64,000 nucleotides of DNA, taken from NCBI GenBank assembly GCA_030248195.1, contig JASAND010026628.1, positions 1-64,000 on the forward strand. Direction: 5' to 3'. The notes under the pieces were generated by a model. That model saw only the letters and a program-made list of their open reading frames with translations. It was not told the origin of the DNA and made no database searches. The first letter of the stretch is position 1, and each line of letters starts with the position of its first letter. This document shows positions 55,654 to 64,000 of this stretch, one piece after another. A program made the position numbers and the translations under genes. This DNA is from Trissonchulus latispiculum (taxonomy: Eukaryota; Nematoda; Enoplea; Enoplida; Ironidae).

Positions 55654-56413
55654 ATATTTTCAAAGCTTCCATAAAGAATTTTTCATAATTCCCACCTGAT
55701 TATTAAAATTTTTTTGAAGATTTATATTATGGATTTTTAATGATGGCAAGGGTTTATAATAGTCCTTTATAAACTCTTGATAATTTAAGTTTCAAATTTG
55801 TTTCAACTTCCTATTTAAAGGTTTAAAGATGTCTCCATTATGAATTTTTCATTTATATTTTCATAATCTTTTCAACTTTGGGGGACTCCGACTCCACGCC
55901 CAAAGACTGACCAAATTGCTTACCAGCCGTCTGAATACGTACGTGTAGCTAAAGCTTTTTGGAGTAAATTATTCTCAATTCCCTTCCCCCTCCAGTGACT
56001 GGCGAAAGCAAAACATTTCAGGTTGGGACCCTGCCCTTTTCAAAATCCTGGGTGCGCCACTGTAAGGTTTATAAAAATTATAAGGTTTACTTAAAATGGC
56101 TATTAAAGATTGCTGGCAACACAAAAAACGCAAACGTTCGCAAACATTTTTTAAAAAAATATGAATGAGCCTCCCATCGACGGTCCCTCATGAAGCCCTC
56201 CACAAAACATAAAACAGCAATTTACACTTCTACACGTGAAGGTCCTCAGAACAAGTTAGTTAACATCAAAATCAAGTCAAATACTATACAAACTGGGTTC
56301 AGATTATATCAATATGGTAACCGCATAAAAAACCAATAGCAACATTACAAAAATGCAAGTAACAGATAAGATATGTAAAATAACACAAGAAAAATGCAAA
56401 TAACAGAAATGCA

Positions 56414-56761
56414 AAACAGCCAATAGACCTTCAGGTTCCACAAGGTTCCATGGTTATCCACCCGGACAAGGACTGCTAAGCCCTTCCTCCGGTAGGCATA
56501 GATCGGCAGCTTTGTCAGTAGACGGCTCGCCAACGACCACCCGTCAGACTCCCACTTAGCTCAGTTACAGCTGTAAGACGACCCTCACAAAATCTCACAC
56601 GATGGACGATGGCATCGCCGTACTGATCGCGACGAGTCAGTTCATTGACTCGTTCCAGCCAACTGCGCGGTTGAACACACCCTAACCACAAGAAAGAGAG
56701 AGCGAACAAGGATTAGGTATATATGATGGGGATGGTGATGAAGGACGGACAGATTATTATA
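56414..56761 (-). other. Unassigned complex sequence, possible coding relic
   Basis: Balanced composition unlike the neighbours. Two minus-strand frames (reading ERVNELTRRDQYGDAIVHRV near 56600 and AYRRKGLAVLVRVDN near 56480) may be parts of one decayed gene. No family is recognised. Confidence 0.2.
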
Positions 56762-57300
56762 CGTGGTGGGGGGTGGGGGGGGGGGGGCGGGCGGAGTACT
56801 TATAGAGGTGGTGTGTGTTTTTGCCTGTATTTTCTTCTGCGTTTGTTGTAATATTTTTGTAATAATTAACATTTTGATTGTGGTGGGCGTGGTGTGGGGT
56901 GGTGGTGTGTGGGGGGGGTGTGGTGGAATAAAGGGGGCGGGCCGGGCGGGGGGGTGGGTGGTGTTCCTCTTTGCTCTGGCCGGGGCTGGGGATGGTTGTG
57001 TTTGGTGTTTTGGCTGCTTGTAGGCTGGTGAATCTTGTTGGGGTGGTTAGTTTTGTGGTTAGGTGTGTTTTATGTACCTGCAACCAGTCTATCTCTTATT
57101 TATTCTCCTGTGGGGGCAAGGGGGGGGAGGTTGAAGTGGGGGGTTGGGGGGGGGGTTTGGGGGGTGGGGGGGGGGGGTTGGGGGAGGTTGTGGCGGAAAA
57201 TTAGGGGGAGGTTTTTGGGGTTGTGGAGTTGGGGGAAGCTTTTGTGGTTGTGGAGGAAATTGGGGGAGGTTTTTGTGGTTGTGGAGTTGGGGGAGGTTGT
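56762..57300. repeat. Strand-asymmetric G/T-rich tract
   Basis: Over 500 bp of GGGTGG/GTGGTG-like sequence on the plus strand with GGAGGTTTTTGTGGTTGTGG repeats at 57190-57300. Quadruplex-prone and non-coding; the Gly-rich frames are compositional. Confidence 0.7.
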
Positions 57301-57305
57301 GGAGG

Positions 57306-57808
57306 AGGTGACCGAAACCACGGTCGACCCAAGGTCAAATTTCAAAGTTGACCCTTTCTTCCGGAAAACTTTATCTTGGGAGTTTTCGGGGTCGGGATAT
57401 TCAAACATGACCTCAGATTTTCCCTAGAAATTAACCTCCACGCTGTAATGGACCCATAACCGGAACCACGGTGGACCCAAGGTCAAATTCCAAACTTGAC
57501 CCTTTTCCCTCGAAAAACTTTATCTAGGGGGTTTTCGGGGTCGCAGATTCCAAAAATGACCTTAGTTTTGTCCTATTTTTTAACCTCCGTGCTGACCCAT
57601 GTCCGGAACCATGGGTGACCATAGGTCAAATTTCAAAAAGCTTTACCCAGGGGGTTTTCGAGGTCGTAGAATATAAAAATGGTCTCAGATCTTGGTCACA
57701 AAGTAACCTCCGTGCTGTAAGGTAGCCACAACCGGAACCCTCTTACCCTAGATCTAAACGAAACGTTGAGGTTAATGGGGTCGTGAATTTGTCAATGATC
57801 CTAGAATT
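57306..57808. repeat. Tandem repeat, four units of ~130-155 bp
   Basis: Units start CCGGAACCACGGTNGACCC (57308, 57461, 57603, 57731) and contain AAGGTCAAATT and GTTTTCGGGGTCG. Units shorten and decay rightward, up to the Polinton-type genes. Confidence 0.7.
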
Positions 57809-57989
57809 TGCTAGGTGCGACCGCTAGTGATAGAACATTTTGTCTGTACAGCCCATATAGGCGGATGTGTTTTATTGAGGAAAGAACAACAATACTACAC
57901 AACAAAAATACTATACAACAACACTGTACAACAAATACTGTACAACAAAAAGACACGACAAGAATACACTGCACAAAATAATATGCAAC

Positions 57990-58563
57990 AAAAATACAGT
58001 ACAACAATACTGTAAAGTTACGAGCCAAATTATCTACTAGAGTCCAAAAATGTTTGCAACAATTGTTCGGCACGGTGTCGAGGGCATTGTCGTCTGTGCT
58101 GAGATGACATTTGGGCGTGAAACCAGCAGCATGGCAGCCCGTAACATCTGAGATATCATCGAAAGTCGGGTAGCCCAAATGTTTACCACCATCATAGATA
58201 AGAATATCCAGGTTGTAGGCGATGATACTGCGGGGCCCCGTTGGTAATTACCACATCCAATCCATATTGATGAAGCGCTCTGCACACTTTCTCCAAAATC
58301 AATGGAGCCGTTGCAATAATTGGAGTCGTACTGCCATTCCGACATCTGTAGAATATCGACTGTCGACGAATGGACATCAAATGAAATATGGATGGAGGAC
58401 ATGGGATATACGTTTCATGGACAGTATGTCCATTGGGTAGCAGTATTAATACCGGCATTTCCATTGTGACGTCATCCATCTTATGCAAGTCATTCGAAAC
58501 CATCGTAGCAAAACCAAACAACCGTAGTAACCATTGTACTGCAAACGTTAAACTGACAAACAC
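57990..58563 (-). pseudogene. Unrecognised minus-strand Polinton-region gene 1
   Basis: Two consecutive open stretches in different frames: 58563-58192 (contains MEMPVLILLPNGHTVHETY and LILEKVCRALHQYGLDVVI) and about 58190-57990 (contains YPTFDDISDVTGCHAAGF and a Cys-Cys near the end). Codon-like composition across the frame break suggests one gene with a single small indel. No domain is recognised. It is the gene farthest from the plus-strand core. Confidence 0.4.
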
Positions 58564-58787
58564 TAGCGCTAAACACTACCGCAGGGCATAACGACAAGAC
58601 AAAACTTGTTTTCACTGATTATGCGTCACCACTTTAAACTAGATAAAACCGGTTATGCGTTATCATTTTCACCTTAAACTAGCTAAAACCGGTTACGAGT
58701 CATCAGTGATTAATTACCTTCTTTGTTTATACTTTTGTAACGCCAACTGGCGGAAACCTCAGTTTGAGGTTTATTGATTGTCTTTTC

Positions 58788-59068
58788 TTAAGTTGAATCC
58801 TTGATGTAGGTGACGTTGAGCTCAACCATGGGTTTCTTGTTGAGCATCATAGCAACTTCCCGTTTTGGGAAATGCTCAACGTCCGTCAATCCGATTGGTA
58901 CCAAGCTTCCGGTGCCAGTGACATGACAATCATTGACACTTTGCTCTTTCCATTTAGCAATTGCTCCAGTCTTGCGAGCCAGCTTTCGCTGTTCATCAGC
59001 ACTCGATTGTCAATTTGAATCCAAATCAAACCAAAGTTTGATTCTCTATATTCACATGCATAAATCAT
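58788..59068 (-). pseudogene. Unrecognised minus-strand Polinton-region gene 2
   Basis: A first frame from 59068 (MIYACEYRESNFGLIWIQID, then MNSESWLARLEQLLNGKSK) breaks near 58925. A second frame continues to about 58790 (LVPIGLTDVEHFPKREV, then MVELNVTYIKDST before a stop). Two lengths of protein-like sequence in tandem imply a broken gene of about 90 codons. Function unknown. Confidence 0.4.
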
Positions 59069-59115
59069 TGTGGTTGTTGTTTGTTGTCGAGACGTTCCTC
59101 ACTATATCCAAAGTG

Positions 59116-60001
59116 CCAATCCTTTATATTAATTTAGAAGTGTCCAGCAAGAATTCGCTTTAAATCCTTGTGATCGGTGAATTTGACTTCTTCCATTTTG
59201 TCGTAGACATAGGTTAGTCGTCGATTTTCCTCATAGCAATATTCAATGCAATGGTCCCAGTCTAGGTACTCGCATCCAGATTTGTTCCGCTTGGTGCTGT
59301 CCGTTTAAGTTCATATTGCAATCAGACAGTCGATGATACAAACTTCGCCCTTTCGTTGGATGTAGTGATATTATAGTCTCGTTGGACTTTGTGATTATTA
59401 CATCTCGATCGCACATAGTAACATTGAAATCATTAATGGCGTAGTGAACATCACAACCTATCGCAAAGACTATTAAGTTGAGTGCTAGTGTTCAAATCAT
59501 AGTGCAGTATCCTTGTGGTTATATCCTTAACACATTCCTTTGTCGTTAAGTTCTTTTTATTAACACTTAAAAACGTGATGTCATTTCGTGATTGTCTATA
59601 TTATTCCAACCATCGGTGACCACAATGAGTATAGATACAAATGGCACACCATATTTCTACCACATTGCGATTTAGTCGATGTTCAGTTATCACGTTCCAG
59701 CAGAATTCGATAAATACATGGATTCTACTAGGCACAGTCACGTCATCAAATAGGTGATCGCACATCTTCATTAAAGCATCAATGGTAGGGTTTGCTTCTT
59801 TAGCCATCTGTCGTAACTCTGGATTTGAAATAGTCGTAGAGTGCTTAACATAATGTAGTACCTTGTCTATGTCTAAATTAATATAAAGACCGTAAGCATA
59901 GGTATGTATGTACGTATAAACAGAGAAATCGAAGTGAAGTGTTTTGCTTTTATTGGATTGACGCTGGTAGTCTCAAGTGTCACTATATTAATTATGACGA
60001 C
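59116..60001 (-). pseudogene. Unrecognised minus-strand Polinton-region gene 3
   Basis: A long minus-strand region interrupted by one in-frame stop (about 59599) and two frame changes (about 59490 and 59295). The upstream part has helical, hydrophobic character (ATG at 59807; VPSRIHVFIEFCWNVI at about 59680). The downstream parts are charged and Cys-containing (YLDWDHCIEYCYEENRRL), ending at a stop at 59116. It could be one gene of about 250 codons or two. The VPSRIHVFIEF helix is faintly like the BH1 region of Bcl-2 folds, but that is only a pattern match. Confidence 0.4.
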
Positions 60002-60258
60002 GGCTTATGCATTTTTACCCATACCCCAGAATGACACTGTTGATCCAAACAGAGTTGATTCAAAACAATCAAAGAGAAACCTTCAGTAAAAAAGCATTGC
60101 AAAAAGTGCAACAGTTTTTTCATAAGTGCTTCAACCAAAACTGTAACTTAATTGAAACGGATTGTCTATTATGCCCTTATAAGGCGGAACAATATAACAT
60201 TGCACTCTGTTTGGCTGACGACAAGCAAGTCATGTTTGCATTGGGTCAATGCACGTGA
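59904..60258 (+). pseudogene. Possible small membrane/Cys-rich protein, antisense overlap
   Basis: A first frame has a basic start and a hydrophobic stretch (IGLTLVVSSVTILIMTTAYA). A second frame to 60258 has a Cys-rich part (CFNQNCNLIETDCLLCP). They overlap the start of the minus-strand gene 3, so one of the two readings may be a shadow. No homologue is recognised. Confidence 0.2.
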
Positions 60259-60362
60259 CAAAAGAAGACCTACTGAAAATATACGAACTGTGAAAGTTAA
60301 TAAAAAGTCCCAAGACCATATAAAGTCATGTACCTACTAAACACTTGTATATGCATTAGAGA

Positions 60363-60630
60363 CAATTACGCTTTTGTACTTACTGCGGAAAGCCATACGT
60401 TAACGTCAAGTCACTGAACAACCATATTATTATACATCATGGTGGCGACTTGCAAAGCATGCCAGACGACCTTCGCGGACATGAAGGAGAAGCGAAGGCA
60501 CATGCGAAATGGACACCCACGCTCTTGCTGTGGGCAGATCTTCAACACAATGAGAGACCTCAAATGGCACAATACTCAACACCACAAGAACAGAAAGAAG
60601 TTATACGCAACGGACTGCATGAAAACCAAA
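60363..60630 (+). pseudogene. C2H2 zinc-finger segment upstream of NADAR
   Basis: The first finger CTYCGKPYVNVKSLNNH..H (C-x2-C-x12-H-x3-H spacing) is at about 60374. A second, in another frame, CKACQTTFADMKEKRRH..H (C-x2-C-x12-H-x4-H), is at about 60454. A third, weaker one (CCGQIFNTMRDLKWH..HH) lacks the C-x2-C spacing. The frame change near 60440 shows decay. Such fingers usually bind DNA. The segment runs into the NADAR region in the same frame as fingers 2 and 3, so a fused protein is likely. Confidence 0.65.
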
Positions 60631-60654
60631 ACCAAAAGAGGAAATGACCTGATG

Positions 60655-61107
60655 CTAGTGTCGGACAGTCACCCGTTTTCAAACTACTACAGAGCCAATT
60701 TTGTCTGGTGTACTTTTTTGAGGCGTGCAACAATTTTATGTGGCAGAAAAGGCAAAATGGTTTCGCGATCATGACAACTACAACCGTGTTGTGCAAGCCT
60801 GCACACCGGAAGAAGCTACTCGAATCGGGACAATCCTATCAACCGAGTATGATGAAGAATGGCAACAATATCGTGTGCCTACAGTGGAAACGGCTGTCAG
60901 AGAAAAGTGCGACAGAATGCCGACATTGAGCAACTGCTACTAGATATAGTGGAAGTGCTCAAATTTCGGTGGCTACAATGGACCCTTACTGGGGAATTGG
61001 TATGGAAGCGAATGACAGATTAGCCCTAAGCCCCAAAAACTAGCTTGGTGAAAATGTGCTTGGTAAACTACTGATGAAGGTTCGAACCGAAACCAAGGGG
61101 AAAAACT
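60655..61107 (+). pseudogene. NADAR-domain (YbiA/DUF1768-like) pseudogene
   Basis: Motifs of the NADAR family appear in the right order over 450 bases: HPFSNYYRANF (about 60672), QQFYVAEKAKWFRDHDNY with GTILSTEYDEEWQQYRVP (60725-60890), RQNADIEQLLLDI (about 60909), WGIGMEANDRLALSPKN (about 60989), and LGKLLMKVR before a stop at 61107. They are spread over several frames with at least one internal stop, so the gene is dead. NADAR proteins cleave N-glycosidic bonds of riboflavin-pathway intermediates (E. coli YbiA), and some NADAR antitoxins remove ADP-ribose from DNA. The placement between zinc fingers and the Polinton ATPase suggests an accessory gene of the element. Confidence 0.72.
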
Positions 61108-61180
61108 AAATAGCAGAAAGCAACAAGTGTTAATAAAAACACTTCCGCCTACCATCTAAATACCTTCTACTAGCTATTTG

Positions 61181-61818
61181 ATGGTAATGGCACTTATACC
61201 AACCCCGTTTTTGATGTTTCAACATCCATATACCTGTATTGTAGCAGCTCCTACTAAAGCTGGAAAAACTACATTTGTGTCAAGACTTTTACAACATGCA
61301 AACCAAATGATTAAACCTGAACCAGACAGAATCTTATGGTGCTATGCAGAATGGCAAGAAGCCTATGAACGACTCCCGCATGTGACGTTTCAGAAGGGAT
61401 TGCCAGATTTAGAAGAACTAAAGCGCAATAAGCACTTGAACACACTGATTGTATTGGACGACCTCATGTCAGAAGTTACAAAGGATTCTAAACTGATACA
61501 GTTATTCACTCGAGGCTGCCACCACTGGTCATGTAAGTGAAATACACATTACCCAAGATATATTCCAGAAGAACAAGCAGAATCAATGGACAATACATTG
61601 TGCTCATGAAAAATCCAGCCGGTAAACTAACACCTCTTAACTTGGCGAAGCAAATGTACCCAGGAAAGGCAGACGGTTTCATGCAAGCTTTCAACCATGC
61701 TACCAGCAGACCACATGGATACCTACTGATTGATCTTGATCAGGCAACACCGGAGGAATTTAGAATACGAACCTACATCTTCCCAGATGAGCTGAATGGT
61801 GTTTATACGCTGAAATAA
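61181..61818 (+). pseudogene. Polinton packaging ATPase (FtsK/HerA type), frameshifted
   Basis: Predicted genome-packaging ATPase. Walker A is APTKAGKTTF and Walker B is LIVLDDLM. The first frame (ATG 61181 to 61540) breaks just after FTRGCHHW. The rest of the ATPase, including QYIVLMKNPAG and DLDQATPEEFRIRTYIFPDE, follows in a second frame to the stop at 61818. The combined length, about 210 codons, is in the usual range for the family. The break falls after the catalytic motifs, so the lesion is recent or tolerated only as a pseudogene. Confidence 0.88.
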
Positions 61819-61870
61819 ACATAAAAGACATAAAGACGTAAATACATAAAAACCATATTTATACTGGATA

Positions 61871-62221
61871 TTGCCTTACATTATAGCCGAGAGATTCGAA
61901 AAGAACGCTGACTACTTGAGTGCCTTTTGCAAGTGTAGCCCAAAGCAACGCAAAGCTATACTCAAAATTGCAGATAACCAACTAATTCGAACAATCTGTG
62001 ACTGTGTGGAAAACGTACTTGCTGGAAACGTACCGCTAACTGATAGCGAAAAAGGAAGGCTGAAAAAGCACATAAATGTGCTAAGACGTGTAAGTGAAAA
62101 GAAGAGTTTGGCCAGCGAAAGAAAGGAAGTTATACAACACGGAGGATTTTTGCCCGCAGTATTGGCTCCTCTCATTGGTGTGGGTGGAGGTCTAATTAGT
62201 GATTTGATTTTAAGAAGATAA
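61871..62221 (+). CDS. Small Polinton-associated protein, hydrophobic tail
   Basis: About 116 codons, uninterrupted. A helical body (CSPKQRKAILKIADNQLIRT, CVENVLAGNVPLTDSEKGRL) is followed by a basic stretch and a Gly-rich hydrophobic tail (GGFLPAVLAPLIGVGGGLI). Proteins of this layout are common next to integrase and ATPase genes in animal Polintons; the role is unknown, and membrane or core association is possible. No in-frame ATG precedes the body, so the start codon is probably lost. It follows the ATPase by about 50 bases. Confidence 0.65.
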   Translation: MPYIIAERFEKNADYLSAFCKCSPKQRKAILKIADNQLIRTICDCVENVLAGNVPLTDSEKGRLKKHINVLRRVSEKKSLASERKEVIQHGGFLPAVLAPLIGVGGGLISDLILRR

Positions 62222-62223
62222 AG

Positions 62224-62809
62224 GAATACTCGATACTGGTACGCCCAGACTATTTTGAACAACATGAAGAAGTAGCTGCAAAATAGATAAAACAGGCATT
62301 GCAGCAAAAGGTGCCCGATGATGTTAAACTGGCATCTATACCGACAAGGAAACTACCGTAATCGTCTCATCAAAGAAGAAACCCAAAACCACGGTAACGG
62401 TTAAATCAGACCTGCCAGTACAGACTCACCAAGAAACTGCGCAGACTGATCACATTATTGTCAATAACTTACCAAGGGCGGTTCAAACTAAAGGACAGAT
62501 GCTGATCCAACACCTGCAAAACATTGGAGGGTTCTGAGTAAACGATAAAATGGAAATTGAATATAATGGTCAAGTTGCACCAGGATCACGCATTTTTGAC
62601 CTTGTGCACGAATTTGTTCGTAAACGAAAGACGAAAACAGCCCAAGCAGGTGTCAATTTATTCACCGAATCTCTGCAAGAAAGCAACGTACCGCGAGAAT
62701 TTATAGGCAATTCTTCTCGTTGGATGGACATTGCAAAGCAGGAAAAGCAAGTTGGTCGTGGTTCTAGTGTTTCAAAGGCCCTAAAACGACTAAAATGGAA
62801 GCGCTCTTA
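62224..62809 (+). pseudogene. Second Polinton-associated protein, broken
   Basis: An N-terminal piece has an internal stop at about 62287. A middle piece (TVIVSSKKKPKTTVTVKSDL, ending GQMLIQHLQNIGGF) is in a second frame. A C-terminal piece from 62550 (MEIEYNGQVAPGSRIFDLVH, then NVPREFIGNSSRW) is in a third. The C-terminal piece matches a protein of unknown function that regularly sits before the Polinton integrase. It overlaps the integrase start by 15 bases. Confidence 0.6.
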
Positions 62810-63615
62810 GATAAACTATACTACAATCCATATAAAAGCAGTGCGTTCACAGGCTTAGTACCTTATTTAGCGCAGCAAAACGCTTTATGCCAGAAATCTC
62901 CATCAAAGATGTTCGAAAATATCTCCAGAAACAGTATACATATACAATGTATACATATACAACCATACTGGAATGTGGTCGAAGACCGACAAACTTACAG
63001 TCAGACAAGGGAAAAGAATTTCTCAACGCCACGTATCAGAAATTGCTCAAGAGTAACAAGGTTCACTTTACACCTGCAACAATCCCGACATTAAATGCAG
63101 TATTGTGGAGCGATTTAACAGGACCATCAAAACGAAACTTTTCAAGTACTTTACTAAAATCAGAACGTACAAATGCATTGATGTCCTGAACCAATGTGTA
63201 GCTGGTTATAATAATTCTAAACACCGAAGCATAAAAATGATTCCAAACATGGCTTCTGGTGCGAAAAACCAAGAAAAGTGACAATTAATCTGTACGGCAC
63301 CCACCATCCTTTTCATTATGCTACTCCAAAACTTAGTGTAGGTGATATTGTAAAAATTAGTCGCTCGAAGGGTATCTTTGAAGGTATCTCAAAATTACAA
63401 AGGTTTCACCGGAGAAGCCACCCATGTACGACATTAGTGATTTGCAAGGGGAAGCTGTGGAGGGTCGGTGCTACTAACAAGAACTCCAAGTTGTTGCTGA
63501 ACCACAAACTTACTGGATGGAAAAAGTCATAAAAACAAGGGGAAGCGGAAAGCGAAAACAGTATTTTGTAAAGTGCTAGGATACCCAGACAAATTTAACA
63601 GCTGGATTGACGAAA
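62795..63615 (+). pseudogene. Polinton retroviral-type integrase, internally deleted
   Basis: The start MEALLDKLYYNPYKSSAFTG is typical of Polinton integrases. The frame changes near 62875 (ISIKDVRKYLQKQYTYT), then the sequence jumps directly to the region of the second catalytic Asp (LQSDKGKEFLNATY, about 62998). The part holding the zinc-region end and first catalytic Asp is missing. The Glu motif (IVERFNRTIK) follows in another frame near 63106, then an SH3-like part (PKLSVGDIVKISRSKG) and a chromodomain (MEKVIKTRGSGKRKQYFVK, then the final SWIDEND) with further frame changes. It cannot be catalytic. Confidence 0.85.
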
Positions 63616-64000
63616 ATGACGGATTTTTACTTTCATCTACCTAGCAATACCGAAGGCTTGAATACTCTCAGCAGCTTTCGCGTAAAGCTACCACACTGCA
63701 TCGACTTGGACGGCCCATGGGAAGTTGCACTGGTAGAGTTTATTTATCCCGGGACATGGGCAAGTCTAGGTAGAAAAGTAGCCGCAATCACGAGTATTCA
63801 TTTCTCTGATGACAAAGATCAAAGCCAAATTCGCCACCCTCTTGGCACTACGCAACCGTACAAGACCTGTGTGAGGATCTAAATAAGAGCATACAGTACA
63901 TGAAAAATAAGACTGGAGAGGTAGCCGAAGTCAAATTCTACTTTGACAATGACGTGCACCGAGTGGTGTTTAAGGTCTTTGAAAACCCAAACAATCTTGA
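63616..64000 (+). pseudogene. Capsid-type Polinton gene, 5' part, frameshifted
   Basis: ATG at 63616 opens a protein (DFYFHLPSNTEGL, FRVKLPHCIDLDGPWEVALV, IYPGTWA) matching the N-terminus of a long Polinton family usually taken as the minor capsid or penton-like protein. The frame breaks near 63860, and the sequence continues in another frame (LCEDLNKSIQYMKNKTGEV) to the window edge. It overlaps the last integrase codons. The capsid role is family knowledge and not visible in this fragment. Confidence 0.65.

Larger units (their letters stand above)
54046..56413. repeat. Tandem segmental duplication, unit 2
   Basis: Second unit, longer by an insertion of about 245 bp at 54874-55118 that is absent from unit 1. 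The two units share the MITE at an identical site, so the duplication followed the MITE insertion. Confidence 0.8.
57810..64000. mobile_element. Polinton/Maverick remnant, truncated by window
   Basis: Packaging ATPase, retroviral-type integrase with chromodomain, two small Polinton-associated proteins and a capsid-type gene lie in order on the plus strand; three unrecognised genes lie on the minus strand. This combination is diagnostic of Polintons, large self-synthesising virus-like transposons. No polymerase B, protease or major capsid gene is seen in the window. No inverted terminus is identified, and the left boundary is uncertain. Almost every gene is frameshifted. Confidence 0.85.

Noticed and set aside
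56763..57427. Gly/Val-rich and Pro/Thr-rich frames as genes
   Set aside because: Strand-asymmetric G/T-rich low-complexity DNA explains them.
61080..61105. CTGATGAAGGTTCGAACCGA, then AACC: resembles a hammerhead ribozyme core
   Set aside because: It lies in the conserved LLMKVR coding region of the NADAR segment, position 10.1 is A opposite C, and flanking helices I and III do not pair.
61912..62307. 131-codon minus-strand ORF opposite the small Polinton protein
   Set aside because: Shadow of the plus-strand gene; no protein-family features.

Overview
The window is repeat-dense animal (metazoan, probably invertebrate) DNA with no host gene I can name. The evidence is three non-LTR retrotransposons, a Ty3/gypsy element, hAT-like and TTAA-targeting DNA transposon relics, and the decayed core of a Polinton/Maverick. 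All real coding signal is of transposon or virus-like origin. The species is not resolvable from sequence alone.

Layout. 1-3.4 kb: RTE-like LINE on the minus strand with one frameshift. 4.7-5.8 kb: TTAA-flanked MITE. 6.0-10.9 kb: unclassified element with 232-bp terminal direct repeats that contains a 240-bp tandem repeat and a CR1/Jockey-like LINE. 14.3-17.5 kb: satellite array carrying a 5'-truncated LINE. 17.5-21.0 kb: nested DNA elements with long G and C tracts. 22.2-33.4 kb: an LTR element (474-bp LTRs) that carries a hAT-like element and, nested in it, a complete Ty3/gypsy element with a 1268-codon gag-pol and 190-bp LTRs that look identical. 33.7-36.5 kb: about 68 copies of a 42-bp minisatellite whose consensus has no stop codon in any of six frames. 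37-51.6 kb: hAT-like and TTAA elements nested in each other, several with exact target duplications. 51.9-56.4 kb: direct tandem duplication of about 2.1 kb. 57.8-64.0 kb: Polinton remnant running off the right edge.

Two things stand out. First, at least five elements share one plan: a short hAT-type terminus followed by subterminal runs of a simple motif (CCGGGTCA, GGCCCG, GGGTACCC, TTTCAG, GGGAC), a different motif in each family. Exact 8-bp target duplications support two of them, and a near-match supports a third. Second, the Polinton carries, just upstream of its packaging ATPase, a C2H2 zinc-finger segment followed by a NADAR (DUF1768/YbiA-like) domain, which is not part of the core Polinton gene set known to me. 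On the opposite strand lie three decayed genes I cannot name. The Polinton order is: minus-strand unknown genes, C2H2-NADAR, ATPase, two small Polinton-associated proteins, retroviral-type integrase with chromodomain, then the start of a capsid-type gene. Nearly all of these are broken by frameshifts, and the integrase has also lost its first catalytic region, so this copy is dead.
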